Shown here: positions 1 to 9,873 of the stretch, piece after piece
Position numbering within the stretch: position 1 is the stretch's first letter
Layout: each line of letters opens with the position of its first letter
NCBI GenBank assembly: GCA_025060395.1
Contig: JANXCC010000002.1
Location: 166,234-230,233, forward strand
DNA from: Candidatus Bipolaricaulota bacterium
GTDB lineage: Bacteria > Bipolaricaulota > Bipolaricaulia > RBG-16-55-9 > DRXL01
DNA length: 64,000 nucleotides
Direction of reading: 5' to 3'
The notes under the pieces: model-generated
Told to the model about the DNA's origin: nothing
Database searches by the model: none
The model's input: only the letters and a program-made list of their open reading frames with translations
Position numbers and translations under genes: made by a program

Positions 1-671
1 GAGGCCCAGACGAGTTTATTCGCCGCGGCATTCTCGTTGACGGCCTTGATCACCGCAGCAGCGGTCGTCCCTGCCGGAGCGGTCACGGTGATCGCCGAGC
101 CGCTGACGCTCACCCCTAGCGCAGCGCCGCTAGTGATGGCTACGGAGACGTTGTTGCCCTCGGGTCCTAGCAGGAGATTGGCGCGCCAGACGATCGCGTT
201 CTTCTTAGCGACCTCCCCGGTGGTTGCCGAAGCGGGGCTATAGGCCAAGCGCCCAAGCACTGCTCCACGGAAGGGCGCGGCGCAGTCTGGGTGGAGGGCT
301 CGCTCCAAGTTGAGCTTGACGACGTCAGCTGTCAGATCCGTACCGTCGTGAAACTTGATCCCTGAGCGTAGTTTGAACGTCCAAGTCTTGCCATCTGGAG
401 AGACCGACCAGCTCTCGGCCAGCACCCCTTTGGGGGTTGTCTCGAGCTGTCCATCTCTATCTTCGATATCCAGCCGCACCAGCGTCTGGATGATGTGCTC
501 CATGATGGAGGCGGTCGGCGATGCCGTGAAGTTAATGGGATCGACTGACTCGGCATCCGTCCCTTGAGCAATAATTAATTTCCCTCCCAAGCGCTGACCG
601 CCCACTGGAGCATTAACGGCCATGATGAGCCCTAGGGCCAATACCAATCCAAGCAGCACATATCGCCGCAT
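1..671 (-). CDS. ABC transporter substrate-binding protein, family 5 (peptide/nickel type), partial (runs off window start), with an atypical inserted beta-domain
   Basis: Manual translation from ATG at 671: MRRYVLLGLVLALGLIMAVNAPVGGQRLGGKLIIAQGTDAESVDPINFTASPTASIMEHIIQTLVRLDIEDRDGQLETTPKGVLAESWSVSPDGKTWTFKLRSGIKFHDGTDLTADVVKLNLERAL... is typical SBP_bac_5; open to position 1. Confidence 0.9.
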   Translation of the reverse strand, partial: MRRYVLLGLVLALGLIMAVNAPVGGQRLGGKLIIAQGTDAESVDPINFTASPTASIMEHIIQTLVRLDIEDRDGQLETTPKGVLAESWSVSPDGKTWTFKLRSGIKFHDGTDLTADVVKLNLERALHPDCAAPFRGAVLGRLAYSPASATTGEVAKKNAIVWRANLLLGPEGNNVSVAITSGAALGVSVSGSAITVTAPAGTTAAAVIKAVNENAAANKLVWA

Positions 672-829
672 GTGTGAATCACTCTCCTCCTGCTGAAGTT
701 TTTATAGATTCGAATCTGAAAGCTTTTATGAATCCCCGCGATCACCTCCTTTAATTAGGTAAAGTATAGAAGACCAGGAGCTAAGCGTCAAGGGGGGGGG
801 AGGGAGGGCTCAGCCGACACGCGCCTTAG

Positions 830-1585
830 CTATAGAGACCAGAGGGCCCGTAGATACTCTCGTCTCATGAGAGCGATGTGCTTGATCGAGATGTTCTTTG
901 GGCAGACGGCCTCGCACTCGCCGTGATTGGAGCAATCTCCAAATCCTTCTTTGTCCATCTGCTCGACCATGCGCAGAACCCTTCGTACGCGCTCAGGCTG
1001 CCCCTGGGGCAAGAGCGCCAGATGTGCGATCTTGGCGCTCACAAAGAGCGAGGCTGACGCATTAGGACACGCCGCAACACACGCTCCACACCCAATGCAC
1101 ACCGCGGCATCGAACGCCTGCTCGGCGATCTCCTTGGGGATAGGAATGCTATTGGCGTCAGGGGCACTCCCCGTGTTCACAGAGATATAGCCTCCGGCTG
1201 CCATGATTCTATCGAACGCGCTTCGGTCAACGACCAAGTCTTTAATGACGGGGAAGGCCTTGGCCCGGAACGGTTCAAGGGTGATGGTCTCGCCATCCTT
1301 GAAGTCCCGCAGATATTGTTGGCACGCGGTGCGGCCGCGCTTGGGGCCGTGAGCCACCCCGTTCACTAAGAACCCACACGTTCCGCAGATCCCCTCACGA
1401 CAGTCACTGTCGAACTCCACCGGGGGCTCCCCCTTCTTGATCAGCTCTTCGTTGAGCACGTCTAAGAGCTCAAGCAACGACATGTCCGGGGAGACATCCC
1501 GGATCGTATAGGTGACGAACTTCCCTGGGGCATTCGGGCCAGGCTGCCGCCAGATCCGCAGATGTAGAGTCATCTTCTTGGACAT
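830..1585 (-). CDS. sdhB: succinate dehydrogenase/fumarate reductase iron-sulfur subunit
   Basis: 2Fe-2S motif [11 protein letters not shown] and [12 protein letters not shown] / CPKNI cluster motifs; adjacent to flavoprotein subunit. Confidence 0.95.
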   Translation of the reverse strand: MSKKMTLHLRIWRQPGPNAPGKFVTYTIRDVSPDMSLLELLDVLNEELIKKGEPPVEFDSDCREGICGTCGFLVNGVAHGPKRGRTACQQYLRDFKDGETITLEPFRAKAFPVIKDLVVDRSAFDRIMAAGGYISVNTGSAPDANSIPIPKEIAEQAFDAAVCIGCGACVAACPNASASLFVSAKIAHLALLPQGQPERVRRVLRMVEQMDKEGFGDCSNHGECEAVCPKNISIKHIALMRREYLRALWSL

Positions 1586-1586
1586 A

Positions 1587-3512
1587 TTACTTATAGCTCC
1601 TTACTGTTGGCTTGACGAACTCGAAGACTAAGGGTTCTTTGTGCAGCTCGGGTTTGCTCAAGTCCCCTGTGTACTCCCACGCCGCAACATAACAGAATTT
1701 CTCGTCATTGCGCAGGGCTTCGCCCTCGGGAGTCTGATACTCTTCGCGGAAGTGCGCCCCGCACGACTCTTCTCGATGGAGCGCATCGATCGCCATAAGC
1801 TCAGCAAGTTCTAAGAAATCCGCGACGCGTCCCGCCATCTCTAGGTTCTTGTTGAGCGTATTGGCGTCGCCATGGACTTTGAGATCGTTCCAGAACTCTT
1901 CGCGCAGCTGTCGGATCTTCTCTATTGCTATCTGAAGCCCCTGAGCGTTACGGGACATTCCCACGTAATCCCACAGGATCATCCCTAGTTCGCGATGGAA
2001 CTCCAAGGTGGTCTTGGTGCCCTTTATTGACAAGAGCCGTGTCAAGAATCTTTGTACTTCAGCGAGCGAATCTTTAAACGCGCTGTGCTCGGTTGAGACC
2101 TTGGGCAGCGTCGTGTTAGCGAAGTAATCCCCAATCGTGTAGGGGATAATGAAGTATCCATCGGCGAGCCCCTGCATGAGGGCGCTGGCACCTAGGCGAT
2201 TGGCCCCATGATCAGAGAAATTGGCTTCGCCGAGCACAAAGAGCCCAGGGATCGTGCTCATTAAGTTATAGTCGACCCAGAGCCCGCCCATGGTATAGTG
2301 CACAGCGGGGTAGATGCGCATGGGCACTTTATAGGGATCTTCTCCGGTGATGTGCTGGTACATCTCAAAGAGATTACCGTACTGTTCTTTGATGTAGTCG
2401 ATACCCTTCTCGCGGATGGCATCGGAGAAGTCGAGGTAGACGGCGCGGCCGGTGGGACCGACGCCGCGGCCCTCATCACAGACGGCCTTCACAGCACGCG
2501 AGGCGATATCGCGTGGGGTTAAGTTCCCGTAGGTGGGGTACTTGCGCTCGAGGAAGTAATCGCGCTCGTCCTCGGGGATCTCGGTGGGCGGGCGGGTGTC
2601 CCCTTTCTTCTTTGGCACCCAGACGCGCCCGTCGTTGCGCAAGCTCTCGCTCATCAGAGTGAGCTTCGACTGATAAGTTCCCGTGATAGGGATGCACGTG
2701 GGATGGATCTGCGTAAAGCACGGATTGGCGAAGAGCGCGCCGCGCTTATGGCAGCGCCAGATCGCCGTTGCGTTGGAGCTTCTTCCGTAGGTCGTATGGA
2801 AGTAGATATTCCCGTAGCCGCCGGTGCAGAGCACCACGGCATCGCCTGCATAGGCTTCGAGCTCCCCTGTGATAAGGTTCCTGCAGACGATCCCGCGCGC
2901 TTGGCCATTGATCACGACCAAATCCAGCATCTCACGTCGGGGGTAGAGCGTGATGCGCCCGGCGTCGACCTGACGCATCATCGCGCTGTAAGCCCCAAGG
3001 AGCAACTGTTGTCCTGTCTGCCCGCGAGCATAGAACGTCCGTTCGACGAGGGCACCTCCAAACGATCGGGTATCTAGCAGCCCTCCGTACTCGCGAGCAA
3101 ACGGCACCCCTTGGGCAACACACTGATCTATAATGTTGACGCTCAGCTCGGCAAGCCTATAGACATTGGACTCGCGGGCGCGGTAGTCCCCGCCTTTGAT
3201 CGTGTCAAAGAACAACCTCCAGACGCTGTCGCCGTCGTTTCTATAGTTTTTCGCGGCGTTGATGCCACCTTGGGCCGCAATTGAGTGCGCTCGTCGGGGC
3301 GAATCATGGATGCAGAACGATTTGACGTTATAGCCCAGCTCGGCCAGCGACGCCGCTGCCGAGGCCCCGGCCAAGCCCGTGCCTACTACAAGAATCGTGT
3401 ACTTGCGCTTGTTAGCGGGGCTGACAAGCTTTAAGCTATCTTTGTGCCGCGTCCAGCGCGATTCCAAGGGACCGCTGGGAGCCTTCGAGTCTAGTTTTAT
3501 TGCAAGAGCCAT
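1587..3512 (-). CDS. sdhA: succinate dehydrogenase/fumarate reductase flavoprotein subunit
   Basis: [17 protein letters not shown] dinucleotide fold; [29 protein letters not shown]. Confidence 0.96.
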   Translation of the reverse strand: MALAIKLDSKAPSGPLESRWTRHKDSLKLVSPANKRKYTILVVGTGLAGASAAASLAELGYNVKSFCIHDSPRRAHSIAAQGGINAAKNYRNDGDSVWRLFFDTIKGGDYRARESNVYRLAELSVNIIDQCVAQGVPFAREYGGLLDTRSFGGALVERTFYARGQTGQQLLLGAYSAMMRQVDAGRITLYPRREMLDLVVINGQARGIVCRNLITGELEAYAGDAVVLCTGGYGNIYFHTTYGRSSNATAIWRCHKRGALFANPCFTQIHPTCIPITGTYQSKLTLMSESLRNDGRVWVPKKKGDTRPPTEIPEDERDYFLERKYPTYGNLTPRDIASRAVKAVCDEGRGVGPTGRAVYLDFSDAIREKGIDYIKEQYGNLFEMYQHITGEDPYKVPMRIYPAVHYTMGGLWVDYNLMSTIPGLFVLGEANFSDHGANRLGASALMQGLADGYFIIPYTIGDYFANTTLPKVSTEHSAFKDSLAEVQRFLTRLLSIKGTKTTLEFHRELGMILWDYVGMSRNAQGLQIAIEKIRQLREEFWNDLKVHGDANTLNKNLEMAGRVADFLELAELMAIDALHREESCGAHFREEYQTPEGEALRNDEKFCYVAAWEYTGDLSKPELHKEPLVFEFVKPTVRSYK

Positions 3513-3519
3513 AGCCCTC

Positions 3520-4188
3520 CTAGAGATAGAGATAGACCCAGATGGGGATCACAATAAACCCAACAGCAAGTGCTATAGCTACGAGCACGCCACCAGAATA
3601 CCACACCGCCGTCCAGCGAGGATGATAAGCACCTAGGGATTGTAAGGCGCTCCAGAACCCGTGGCGCAAATGGAACCCGAGGAAGACCATCACTCCTACA
3701 TAAAGAGCTACATTGATAGGGTCGCTGAAGACTTCGACGACGAGTCGGTGCAGATCACGCATCTCGACCCCGTCGACCATGACCGTGTAGTATGGCCCAA
3801 ACCGAAATGTGACGACATGCCAGATGACGAACGCTAAGAGCGTAAGTCCGGTGTAGATCATCGTTTGGGAGGAGAGGGTCTGGCGGCTTGTCCAGCCTGC
3901 GGAACGATAGACTCTGTACCCCTGGGGGCGGGCCTTGAGTTTGTCCCAATAGACCAGAAGTGCGCTCCAGATATGCGCAAGAAAGAACGCTGCTAGCCCA
4001 AGCTCCAGCACGGTGAGCAAGGGCCCTAAGCTATGAAGAAAATGCGCCCAGCGGTTGTAGTCATCGGGGTTGCCAGTAAGTAAGAGTAAATTCTCCGCCA
4101 AGTGGACGATCACGAAGAGGGCCAGACCGATCCCTGTGACGGCGTTGAGAAACTTCTTAGCAATCGAGGAGCGCGGCCAGAACACCAT
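3520..4188 (-). CDS. sdhC: succinate dehydrogenase cytochrome b subunit (single-membrane-anchor type)
   Basis: Five-TM-like hydrophobic 222 aa protein directly upstream of sdhA, with conserved His residues ([26 protein letters not shown]). Confidence 0.88.
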   Translation of the reverse strand: MVFWPRSSIAKKFLNAVTGIGLALFVIVHLAENLLLLTGNPDDYNRWAHFLHSLGPLLTVLELGLAAFFLAHIWSALLVYWDKLKARPQGYRVYRSAGWTSRQTLSSQTMIYTGLTLLAFVIWHVVTFRFGPYYTVMVDGVEMRDLHRLVVEVFSDPINVALYVGVMVFLGFHLRHGFWSALQSLGAYHPRWTAVWYSGGVLVAIALAVGFIVIPIWVYLYL

Positions 4189-4367
4189 GCCTGGTCATCT
4201 CCTTAAAATTTTTGTCATTTTACTGCCTCGATCTCCTTTCAGCAAAGGGCTTATACCGTACTTTGAGAGCTCTCACCATGATCTCGGTCAGGGGCGCATG
4301 AGACACGGCGCACGTCCTTTTCCAGACGCAAAAAATTTGCTAGACTAAGCAGGGGTCGAGGGACGCT

Positions 4368-5759
4368 ATGACCAAGCGCACGAAGATCGTTTGTACGATC
4401 GGACCGGCTTCATCACGTCCAGAGACGATCCGCGCCATGATCGAGAGCGGTATGAATGTAGCGCGGATCAATATGGCCCACGGCACGCATGAGGAGCATC
4501 GGGAGATTATCCAACGCGTACGCGCTGTGGCTCGGGAGCTTGGAGTCCCCATCGCGGTCATGGCCGACACCAAGGGGCCAGCCATCCGCACCGGTGAGCT
4601 CAAAACTGAAAAGATCTTCCTGCGGCAAGGCCAGAGCCTGACACTAGTCGAAGAACCCATCCTGGGTGATGAGACCCAGATTTCGATCAGCTATAGGGGG
4701 CTCTCCCAGTATGTTCGGCCGGGAATGAAGATCCTACTGGCCAACGGGGAGATCGAACTGGTTGTTCGGGAGGTGCAGCTTGGGCGCATCCTCTGCGAGG
4801 TACAGAACTCGCGGGAGCTTGGGGAGCGCAAGCGTGTCAGCATTCCCGAGGTCAGCTTGCCCGGCATTGCTCAGACCGATGAAGAAGATATTCTCTTTGC
4901 CCAGAGGGTTGGGGTTGATTACATCGCGGCGAGCTTTATCCAAGTGGGCTTAGACATTGATCATATTCGCCGGCTTCTTGGCCCAACTGATATAGAGATC
5001 ATAGCTAAGATCGAGACGCGCGAAGCTGCGCGCAATATCGACGATATCATCGCGGCATCTGATGCCGTGATGGTGGCGCGCGGGGATCTAGGGGTCGAGC
5101 TCCCCCCTGAAGAGGTCCCCCTGTTGCAGAAGGAGATCGTTAAGAAGTGCAATCGTGCGGGCAGGCCCGTGATCATCGCCACGCAAATGCTCAAATCGAT
5201 GACAGAGAACCCTATGCCGACGCGGGCTGAGGTCGCCGACGTCGCCAATGCCATCCTCGATGGCACAGACGCGGTGATGCTCTCGGAAGAGACTGCTATC
5301 GGGAGCTATCCTGTGGAGGCGGTGCGCATGGTAAGCCGGATCGCCGAGCGCATCGAGCGATCCCCAGCGATCTATCACCGCTACGAGATGAGCGCGGGCA
5401 CGGTGACGGAGGCGATTGGGGAATCAGCATGTCAGATCGCCCACAGGATCGGTGCTGCGGCGATCATTCCCTCGACGACTTCAGGGTCGACGGCAAAGCT
5501 AGTGGCGAAGTTTCGCCCTACGGTGCCGATCATTGCGGTCACGTACACCGAGCGGGTGTGCAACAAATTGGCGCTGGTGTGGGGGATTCACCCCGTGCAG
5601 GTAGAGTTCTCCAGGGATACGGATGCGATGTTGCGGCTCTCTATCGAGGCGGCAGCCCGCGCTGGAGGGTTACCGTCGGGATCGCTTGTAGTAGTCACGG
5701 CGGGGGTGCCCTTTGGCGTGCCGGGGACGACGAATCTCATCAAAGTCGAGAAGATTTGA
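4368..5759 (+). CDS. pyk: pyruvate kinase
   Basis: TKIVCTIGPASS, MVARGDLGVELP, IIATQMLKSM, TRAEVADVANAILDGTDAVMLSEETA. Confidence 0.97.
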   Translation: MTKRTKIVCTIGPASSRPETIRAMIESGMNVARINMAHGTHEEHREIIQRVRAVARELGVPIAVMADTKGPAIRTGELKTEKIFLRQGQSLTLVEEPILGDETQISISYRGLSQYVRPGMKILLANGEIELVVREVQLGRILCEVQNSRELGERKRVSIPEVSLPGIAQTDEEDILFAQRVGVDYIAASFIQVGLDIDHIRRLLGPTDIEIIAKIETREAARNIDDIIAASDAVMVARGDLGVELPPEEVPLLQKEIVKKCNRAGRPVIIATQMLKSMTENPMPTRAEVADVANAILDGTDAVMLSEETAIGSYPVEAVRMVSRIAERIERSPAIYHRYEMSAGTVTEAIGESACQIAHRIGAAAIIPSTTSGSTAKLVAKFRPTVPIIAVTYTERVCNKLALVWGIHPVQVEFSRDTDAMLRLSIEAAARAGGLPSGSLVVVTAGVPFGVPGTTNLIKVEKI

Positions 5760-5766
5760 CCTCTTC

Positions 5767-5801
5767 CCTAGCCCCTCCCCAGCGTGGAGAGGGAGAAAGG
5801 A
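5767..5801. repeat. CCCTC/GAGGG palindrome copy, pyk-arcC intergenic
   Basis: CCCTCCCCA-GCG-TGGAGAGGG. Confidence 0.6.
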
Positions 5802-6758
5802 ATGCCGATGAATACGAATAAGACAGTTGTTATCGCATTGGGCGGCAATGCGCTCCTCGATCCAAAGACCAATGGGTCTATTATTGAGCAGATCCGGACT
5901 ATTGAGCAAAGCTGTCAGAGGATCGCGCAAATCATCGCGCGTGGGTATCGTGTTGTGCTGACACACGGCAATGGTCCGCAAGTCGGGAATCTCTTAATTC
6001 AGCAAGAGGAAGCGAAAGAGCTTGTGCCGCCGTTGCCGTTGGACGTTTGTGATGCGATGACCCAAGGGCAATTGGGGTATTTAATTCAGCAGAAGCTCCG
6101 TGAGGCTTTAGGGCAACTCGGCATCATAACGCAGTCCGTAGTGACAGTGGTGACCCAAGTGCAAGTAGACCCAGGTGATCCAGCGTTTGCCGATCCGACA
6201 AAGCCTATCGGGCCGTTCTATTCGGATCGAGAGCGCCTGCTGTTGGAGCAGAAGGGGTATGTGCTCAAGCGTGTTGGGAAGGGAGCGAAGCCGTGGCGGC
6301 GGGTGGTGGCCTCCCCGGAGCCAAAAGATATTGTTGAGCTTGGCGCGATCCGGGCGTTGTTGGCAACGGGTTCGGTTGTGATCGCGTGTGGGGGTGGGGG
6401 GGTACCAGTGGTGCGGGAGGGTGGGCGATTGCACGGGGTCGAAGCCGTGATTGACAAGGATTTAGCGTCGGCGCTGTTGGCGAGCGAGCTTGGGGCTCAG
6501 ATCTTGCTGATTTTGACGAACGTCGAGCGCGTCGCGTTGCACTTTGGCACGCCGCAGCAAGTCTTTCTCGATCGGATGTCGGTGCGCGAAGCGAGAAGAT
6601 ATTTGATAGAAGGGCATTTTCCGGCGGGGAGCATGGGGCCAAAAGTTGAGGCGGCGATTCGGTTTGTTGAAGGGGGTGGGGAGCGTGCGTATATTACTTC
6701 ACTAGAAAAAGCTTTGGAAGCGCTCGAAGGGCGCGCGGGGACGGAGGTTTATGCATAG
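5802..6758 (+). CDS. arcC: carbamate kinase
   Basis: VVIALGGNALL, VLTHGNGPQVGNLLIQ, GSMGPKVEAAIRFVE. Confidence 0.95.
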   Translation: MPMNTNKTVVIALGGNALLDPKTNGSIIEQIRTIEQSCQRIAQIIARGYRVVLTHGNGPQVGNLLIQQEEAKELVPPLPLDVCDAMTQGQLGYLIQQKLREALGQLGIITQSVVTVVTQVQVDPGDPAFADPTKPIGPFYSDRERLLLEQKGYVLKRVGKGAKPWRRVVASPEPKDIVELGAIRALLATGSVVIACGGGGVPVVREGGRLHGVEAVIDKDLASALLASELGAQILLILTNVERVALHFGTPQQVFLDRMSVREARRYLIEGHFPAGSMGPKVEAAIRFVEGGGERAYITSLEKALEALEGRAGTEVYA

Positions 6759-6858
6759 GTCAAGTTTTGAACTTACTGGTTCTGGTGAAAAAATCTCTTT
6801 ATATATCGAAATTGCATAGCCTAAGCCCAAGGGGATCTTATGAGCAAACTGTTCCATA

Positions 6859-7097
6859 CTAACCCCCGACAGTCTGTAAGGCATCGGCAATCTTTGCAGG
6901 CCCCTTCAGAATAGCTTCATTACCTGATTTGGATTAACGCCACCGAGCGCGATAGAGATGTTTTGAGAAACTTCTTCGATTTGTTGAGCATTTTGACGAG
7001 CCCCCTCTCTAATCTGCCCCTCAAGGTCTTCATAAGGCACTCTCTTCAAGCTGCTTAAAAAGAGACCGTCAAGCCTTGACAGTGCCTTCGCTATAGG
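6859..7097 (-). pseudogene. possible decayed, frameshifted gene remnant
   Basis: Minus-strand frame reads ...VPYEDLEGQIREGARQNAQQIEEVSQNISIALGGVNPNQ and, after a one-base frame change near 'CAGGTAATGAAG', continues NEAILKGPAKIADALQTVGG*. No start codon or intact ORF. Confidence 0.3.
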
Positions 7098-7116
7098 CTA
7101 ATATTCAAGAGCTAAG

Positions 7117-7164
7117 CTTCGCCCGCCCCAGCGGGCGAAGGCGCACAGTCCAGACGCAGTCTGG
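7117..7164 (+). repeat. two back-to-back perfect hairpins immediately upstream of tRNA-Leu
   Basis: CTTCGCCCGC-CCCA-GCGGGCGAAG (7117-7140) and CCAGAC-GCA-GTCTGG (7150-7164), the second abutting the tRNA 5' end. Confidence 0.85.
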
Positions 7165-7246
7165 GCCGAGGTGGCGGAATTGGCAGACGCGCACGTTTGA
7201 GGGGCGTGTGGGGTAACCCATGGGGGTTCGAGTCCCCCCCTCGGCA
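7165..7246 (+). tRNA. tRNA-Leu(GAG)
   Basis: GCCGAGG...CCTCGGC acceptor stem, anticodon stem CACGT/GCGTG with loop TTGAGGG (anticodon GAG), long variable arm, GGTTCGAGTCC T-arm; CCA not encoded. Confidence 0.93.
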
Positions 7247-7296
7247 CGAGAAAAACAAGAACTTATCAGCATAAGCTTCACACTGCCCTTAGTGCT

Positions 7297-8226
7297 TTGA
7301 TCTCCCTCAAAGAGCCTCTAAACCGACTAAGTTGTGTGAGTTTTTCCCAGGCCTTTGACGCCTACATGCTCTATATGGCTGTTGAGGGAAGATCGCGTCG
7401 CACCCAAGAGCTCTACCGCGAAATCTTAACCCGCTTCCTTGGATTTGTAGGAGATAGACTTCTGTCAGAGATAACTTCCCGCGATCTTCGAGCTTATATT
7501 GCTCATCTCCAAGGTCAAGGGTGTAAGCACAGCACGATTAATATCCATTTACGGGCGATTCGAGCCTGGCTGAACTTTCTCTACCGTGAGGGAATGCTGG
7601 CTGAAAAAGTGGCCGAGCGGGTTAAGCTCCTTCGCACGCCGAAGCAGTATCCATTCGTGCTTAGCGATGCTCAGGTTACGGCACTACTCCGAGCGGCGTC
7701 GAGCCACAAAGGGACGTGGGTAGGCTTCCGTAACTATACCATGATACTAACGTTTCTCGACACGGGACTCCGGTTGAAAGAGCTTTTAGCCCTCACTGTA
7801 GATGATCTCGATCTCAACCGACGAGCACTGAAAGTTATTGGCAAGGGGAATCGAGAGCGAGAGGTCTTCTTTGGGCGACGGCTTGGGCGTGTCTTGCGGG
7901 ACTGGCTTGCCCGCAGGACGCTATCACTCCCTGGTGATGCTTTGTTCTGTAGCCGGAAGGGTGATCCTCTCAAGAGACGATATTTGATTGAGATCGTGAC
8001 AAACTTAGCCAAAGAAGCTGGCATTACAGGTGTCCGATGCAGCCCACACACTCTAAGACACACTTTCGCCACTCAGTTTATCCGCAATGGCGGCGATCCC
8101 TTCGCACTCCAACGGCTCTTGGGGCACTCAGATATCTCAACGACAATGATCTACGTCCACATGGCAGGCACAGCGTTGAGAGAAGCCCACGCCAAGGCAA
8201 GTCCGATTGACAGGCTCCTTGAGTAG
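7297..8226 (+). CDS. tyrosine recombinase/site-specific integrase
   Basis: TGLRLKELLAL, HTLRHTFATQFIRNGG, LLGHSDISTTMIYVH catalytic motifs; N-terminal SAM-like core-binding domain; adjacent to a tRNA gene. Confidence 0.95.
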   Translation: MISLKEPLNRLSCVSFSQAFDAYMLYMAVEGRSRRTQELYREILTRFLGFVGDRLLSEITSRDLRAYIAHLQGQGCKHSTINIHLRAIRAWLNFLYREGMLAEKVAERVKLLRTPKQYPFVLSDAQVTALLRAASSHKGTWVGFRNYTMILTFLDTGLRLKELLALTVDDLDLNRRALKVIGKGNREREVFFGRRLGRVLRDWLARRTLSLPGDALFCSRKGDPLKRRYLIEIVTNLAKEAGITGVRCSPHTLRHTFATQFIRNGGDPFALQRLLGHSDISTTMIYVHMAGTALREAHAKASPIDRLLE

Positions 8227-8280
8227 CTATATAATTCAGGATATGAATGAGAGCCAAGCAAAGCTAAATGTGAAACAAGT

Positions 8281-8691
8281 ATGAGCGATAATCAAATCCA
8301 AGAGGTTTTTAATTTTGGTGAGCGAGTTTGGTTGATGAGACGTAAGAGCAAGGTATGGGGATGGCATTATTACATGCAGATTAAAGGTCAACATCAACCC
8401 AAGGTTGAATCCTTGAATAGATGGACTAAAGTAATATCTTGGGTATTAGAGTGGCTTGGTTTTATTGGCCTTTTCATTGCAGCAATAAACCAGCTACTCT
8501 CGGTGCTAGCATGGCCGGGTGCTTTCATTTTTTTGATCAGCCGTGTATTATTAAGAATACGCTTTAGATATTTTGTCAATACCGCGGGAGAGATCAAACC
8601 GTATGGGAAATTGGAGATAAAAAAGATAGCTAAACAAAAAGATTTGAACTCATCTCAAGACTCCGCTCAAGCAGACCATGAGACAAGGTGA
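8281..8691 (+). CDS. small hypothetical membrane protein (sole cargo of the integrative element)
   Basis: 136 aa, hydrophobic segment VISWVLEWLGFIGLFIAAINQLLSVLAWPGAFIFLISRVLL; AT-rich relative to surroundings. Confidence 0.6.
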   Translation: MSDNQIQEVFNFGERVWLMRRKSKVWGWHYYMQIKGQHQPKVESLNRWTKVISWVLEWLGFIGLFIAAINQLLSVLAWPGAFIFLISRVLLRIRFRYFVNTAGEIKPYGKLEIKKIAKQKDLNSSQDSAQADHETR

Positions 8692-8752
8692 TCATTAGGC
8701 GCAAAAATCGCCCGTTTTTTGAGCAAAAATTCCCCAGAGCCATTTTCGTGAA

Positions 8753-8812
8753 CACGTTTGAGGGGCGTGTGGGGTAACCCGTGGGGGTTCGACTCCCCCC
8801 CTCGGCACGAGA
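8753..8812 (+). repeat. attR: duplicated 3' portion of tRNA-Leu
   Basis: cacgtttgaggggcgtgtggggtaacccgtgggggttcgactccccccctcggcacgaga versus 7192-7251, 2 mismatches. Confidence 0.93.
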
Positions 8813-8834
8813 GTTACGAGAACTCAGAGCTTTT

Positions 8835-9830
8835 TTATTGTGTTGGTTCGGCTAACTGCGCCGCTGCCCCGATCACGACCTGAGCTAGACGCTTCGCATA
8901 CGAGAGATCGAGCTTATCTAATGTGTCTGCCGTCGTGTGATAATACGGGTTGAAATCGTCGCTCTCACCATACCCCGTGTCCTCAATCACCAAGACCGCA
9001 GGATACCCGCGACTCCAGAACGACGCGTGATCGCTACGATTCGACGCCCCGGCTTCAGCAACTTCAGGAGCAAGCTTGATCCCATACCTCTGCAGCGTCT
9101 CCACTAATAGATTAGCGAGCTTGAGGGAGTTCTCACGCACCCCAGCGTGGATCTCAAACGCGCCATCGCTGTCGCTGTCGTAGCCGATCATGTCCATATT
9201 GAAGACGCCAAGGATCGGTACGCCCTCGCTCGCAAGCTTGCCAGCATACGCCCGACTGCCTACTAGGCCTTGCTCTTCCCCGGTAAAGAGCACGAAGCGA
9301 ATCGTATGCTTGAACTGATATTGGCTGAGGATTCTCGCGGCTTCTAGGACAGCCGAGCTGCCGCTAGCGTTGTCGTCAGCCCCCGGCGCAATAGTCACCG
9401 AGCCAAACGTCACGCTGTCCAGATGCGCTGTAATCAGCACCGATTGAGACGATTCCCTCCCCGGGAGGATCGCTTCGAGATTGTGAGAGAGCCCCGAACG
9501 ACAGGAGAGCGCAAACGGCACGCGCTCCGTCTTCAAGCCGAGTTTTTCAAAATACCCTTGTGCGTATTCGAGGGCACGATCGATCGCCGCTCCATCGCAT
9601 GACCAGCGCGAGCCCTCAGTGTTACAGAACTCTCCGCCGTCGCGCGACTGGAGAACACAGATATGAGCACGCAGGTTCTCTTCGTTGACTTGCTGAATGA
9701 TCTCGCCGACGACCGTTGTTGTTGAAGCTATAGCCGGCGTCCCGATTGCTGGCTTGAGCACGAAAAGCCCAATGAGGACCGACAGCGAGATAAAAACGAT
9801 ACTCACTCTCTTCATAGTAGACTCCTCCAT
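8835..9830 (-). CDS. M28 family metallopeptidase (secreted aminopeptidase-like)
   Basis: Signal peptide; [60 protein letters not shown]. Confidence 0.93.
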   Translation of the reverse strand: MEESTMKRVSIVFISLSVLIGLFVLKPAIGTPAIASTTTVVGEIIQQVNEENLRAHICVLQSRDGGEFCNTEGSRWSCDGAAIDRALEYAQGYFEKLGLKTERVPFALSCRSGLSHNLEAILPGRESSQSVLITAHLDSVTFGSVTIAPGADDNASGSSAVLEAARILSQYQFKHTIRFVLFTGEEQGLVGSRAYAGKLASEGVPILGVFNMDMIGYDSDSDGAFEIHAGVRENSLKLANLLVETLQRYGIKLAPEVAEAGASNRSDHASFWSRGYPAVLVIEDTGYGESDDFNPYYHTTADTLDKLDLSYAKRLAQVVIGAAAQLAEPTQ

Positions 9831-9873
9831 TCACGGATGTATAGGGCTATTGTGCCTGATCGCGGTGCGGAAG

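Larger units (their letters stand above)
7192..8812 (+). mobile_element. minimal tRNA-Leu-integrated tyrosine-recombinase element (attL 7192-7251, attR 8753-8812)
   Basis: 60-nt direct repeats (58/60 identical) of the tRNA-Leu anticodon-arm-to-3'-end sequence flank an integrase gene and one small ORF. Confidence 0.88.

Noticed and set aside
790-808. G-rich run (ggggggggagggaggg) downstream of sdhB
   Set aside because: Could form a G-quadruplex in principle but is a short isolated purine run with no supporting context.
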